8,085 bases of DNA from the NCBI GenBank assembly GCA_963619835.1, contig CAVEYD010000047.1:1-8085 (forward strand), read 5' to 3'. Position 1 is the stretch's first letter. Every line of letters starts with the position of its first letter. This document shows positions 6,689 to 8,085 of the stretch, piece after piece. This DNA comes from Fimimonas sp963619835 (GTDB lineage Bacteria > Bacillota > Clostridia > Christensenellales > CAG-314). A model generated the notes under the pieces. That model had not been told where the DNA came from, made no database searches, and saw nothing but the letters and a program-made list of their open reading frames with translations. The position numbers and the translations under genes were made by a program.

Positions 6689-7987
6689 TTACTTTTTCTT
6701 TTGCCTACAACCGACATCAAGTCCGTTTCCCGTAGGACTGAAAAATTTTTCGTTTTTTACCTCATCGGGCAAATATTGTTGCTCCACCCAACCACCGTAA
6801 TTATGCGGATATTTATAAGCAACTTCGTCAAGTTCTTCACTGCCCCTTGGAAAGCTTTTGTCCATAAGATAACTTGGAACTCTTGCATTAGGATGGTTTT
6901 TAGCACACTCTAAAGCAGGATACATTGTCTCAACCACGCTATTAGATTTTGGCGAATTGCAAATATACAAAATAGCTTCGGTCAAAGGAATTCTACCTTC
7001 AGGCAAACCGATATTTTGAAATGCCGTCAAAGCGCTTGTTGCAACAACCAACGCCATCGGATCGGCAAGTCCAACGTCTTCTGCCGCATGAATAACTATT
7101 CTTCTTGCAAGTAGCAACGGATCAACACCGGCTTCAAGCAATCTACCAAACCAAAACATTGCCGCATCCGCATCGGATCCCCTCATACTCTTAATAAATG
7201 CGGAAATCATATCATAGTACATACCTGTATCAACAGAAAGTGCTTTTTTTTGCATACTTTGCGAAGCTATCAATTTTGTAATATGAATTTTTCCGTCGTT
7301 GTCTATGTCTGTTGTAATAACTGCCAATTCCAATGCATTATATGCGTTTCGCAAATCACCCGAAGCTGTCTCGGCAATGTAATTTAAAGCGTCTTCATCA
7401 ACAGAAATTTGCAGTTCAGAAAAGATTTTATCTCTTTTAAGTGCATCACAAAGACCTTTTTTTATATCTTCTGTCGTAAGTGGCAAAAATTCGAACACTC
7501 TACAACGCGAAACAATAGCTCGAGTCATGCTAACATAAGGATTTTCTGTTGTGCTTCCAATAAAAGTAATATATCCTTTTTCAATAGCCGGCAGCATGCA
7601 ATCGGATTGTGCCTTGCTCCACCTATGACACTCATCCAACAACAAATAAGTTTTTTGGCCATAAGCATTAAATCTTTTTGTAGCATCGTCAATTATTTTT
7701 TTTGCATCTGAAACACCGCTACTAACAGCATTTAACTTTTCAAAATGACTTCCGGTTGTGTTTGCAATTATATTAGCAAGCGAAGTTTTACCTGTTCCGG
7801 GAGCACCCCAAAAGATGCAGCTACCAAGCTTATCTGCCTTAATTGCTCTACAAAGCAACGATCCGTCATAAATCAAATGCGTTTGACCGATAAATTGAGA
7901 CAAAACAACAGGACGCATACGTTCTGCAAGTGGAACATTGCCTGTTTTTTTATCTTGAAATATTGAATTTTGCTCAAATTGTGTCAT
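6689..7987 (-). CDS. rarA: Replication-associated recombination protein A (RarA/MgsA), AAA+ ATPase
   Basis: RarA (MgsA; Mgs1/WRNIP1 in eukaryotes) is a clamp-loader-like AAA+ ATPase that acts on single-strand gaps and stalled replication forks and associates with SSB. The 432 residues compare with about 420-450 for the family. Visible parts are the family entry motif PLAERMRP (19-26) and FIGQTHL (32-38), Walker A GAPGTGKTS (61-69), Walker B LLLDECHR (115-122), sensor 1 GSTTEN (144-149), the arginine-finger SRCR (160-163), sensor 2 around SGDLRNAYNALE (209-220), and the C-terminal tetramerisation domain with EAGVDPLLLARRIVIHAAEDVG (285-306), LPEGRIPLTEA (328-338) and YKYPHNYGGWVEQQYLP (391-407). 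The usual DEIHRFNK after Walker B reads DECHRWSK here, with the acidic residues kept. The tail ends in RQKKK. The ribosome site is weak (GGT eight bases before ATG), but the N-terminus fits. It is the first gene of the minus-strand cluster seen here and follows the only clear promoter-like sequence. Identification is secure. Confidence 0.97.
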   Translation of the reverse strand: MTQFEQNSIFQDKKTGNVPLAERMRPVVLSQFIGQTHLIYDGSLLCRAIKADKLGSCIFWGAPGTGKTSLANIIANTTGSHFEKLNAVSSGVSDAKKIIDDATKRFNAYGQKTYLLLDECHRWSKAQSDCMLPAIEKGYITFIGSTTENPYVSMTRAIVSRCRVFEFLPLTTEDIKKGLCDALKRDKIFSELQISVDEDALNYIAETASGDLRNAYNALELAVITTDIDNDGKIHITKLIASQSMQKKALSVDTGMYYDMISAFIKSMRGSDADAAMFWFGRLLEAGVDPLLLARRIVIHAAEDVGLADPMALVVATSALTAFQNIGLPEGRIPLTEAILYICNSPKSNSVVETMYPALECAKNHPNARVPSYLMDKSFPRGSEELDEVAYKYPHNYGGWVEQQYLPDEVKNEKFFSPTGNGLDVGCRQKKK

Positions 7988-8016
7988 ACTTATTTACCGA
8001 TGCTGCAAGTAATTAG

Positions 8017-8040
8017 TGAAATAAAAAAACATTATTTTCA
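8017..8040. repeat. Short imperfect inverted repeat in the rarA leader
   Basis: The arms tgaaataa (8017-8024) and ttattttca (8032-8040) are inverted copies with one extra A, around a seven-base A-rich centre. In the predicted rarA transcript they would form a weak hairpin of eight AT-rich pairs with one bulge. It could be a weak regulatory or operator site or simply a chance result of AT-rich sequence. It lacks the GC-rich stem of an intrinsic terminator. Confidence 0.3.
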
Positions 8041-8053
8041 ACAAACTTACACT

Positions 8054-8070
8054 TATAATTATTATATCAT
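8054..8070 (-). promoter_or_regulatory. Probable extended -10 promoter upstream of rarA
   Basis: Reading the minus strand, TGATATAAT at 8069-8061 matches an extended -10 element exactly (TGn followed by TATAAT). A start site about seven bases on, near 8054, would give a leader of about 66 nt before the rarA ATG at 7987. The -35 hexamer would fall at or beyond the right edge and cannot be judged. The surrounding sequence is very AT-rich, so a chance match is possible, but this is the only perfect -10 seen near a gene start in the window. It is likely the promoter for rarA and perhaps the whole cluster. Confidence 0.55.
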
Positions 8071-8085
8071 ATAATATATTAAAAA

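Noticed and set aside
6317..6913. A 198-codon plus-strand open frame across the tyrS start, the spacer and the rarA end
   Set aside because: It is antisense to two secure genes, its Cys/His-rich composition is what the reversed TyrRS motif region would give, and no known domain is visible.
8017..8040. Intrinsic terminator in front of rarA
   Set aside because: The stem is entirely AT-rich apart from one G-C pair and has no following T-run in the right place.
1..8085. An undescribed defence, mobile or biosynthetic system
   Set aside because: Every reading frame of substance belongs to a known, widespread family, gene spacing leaves no unexplained stretch, and composition is uniform across the window with no sign of transfer.

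Overview
The window is a tightly packed block of six housekeeping genes, all on the minus strand, from a low-GC bacterium (roughly 35-37% GC by eye). The best fit is a member of the Firmicutes, probably class Clostridia. Four things point that way: the AT-rich, AAA/TTT-rich codon use; the pcrA-ligA gene pair that is common in Firmicutes; a TyrRS with a KMGKT signature; and a LigA with wording I associate from memory with clostridial sequences (EVQGEG, LDFLIDGVVIK). In-frame TGA is not used as tryptophan (Trp is TGG throughout) and the visible stops are TAA or TAG, so the code is the standard bacterial one and not the Mycoplasma code.

Layout in the direction of transcription, right to left: a short leader with an extended -10 promoter (about 8061-8069), then rarA (AAA+ ATPase for stalled forks), tyrS (tyrosyl-tRNA synthetase), a YigZ/IMPACT-family protein, a flavin reductase-like FMN-binding protein, pcrA (UvrD-family helicase) and ligA (NAD+-dependent DNA ligase). 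LigA runs off the left edge inside its C-terminal BRCT domain. Gaps are 57, -1 (TAATG overlap), 32, 22 and 34 bases, and I see no convincing terminator between genes, so transcription as a single operon is plausible.

Three of the six genes (rarA, pcrA, ligA) act in DNA replication and repair: fork rescue, unwinding and protein displacement, and nick sealing. TyrRS serves translation. The YigZ-family and flavin reductase-like proteins are widespread families whose physiological roles are poorly defined. There is no mobile element, CRISPR array, rRNA or tRNA, and no stretch over 300 bases without a gene.

I looked for an undescribed system and did not find one. The points worth a second look are modest: a pcrA start with no Shine-Dalgarno, a coupled tyrS/yigZ junction, the absence of a T-box in front of tyrS, and the presence of two poorly characterised genes inside a replication/repair cluster.
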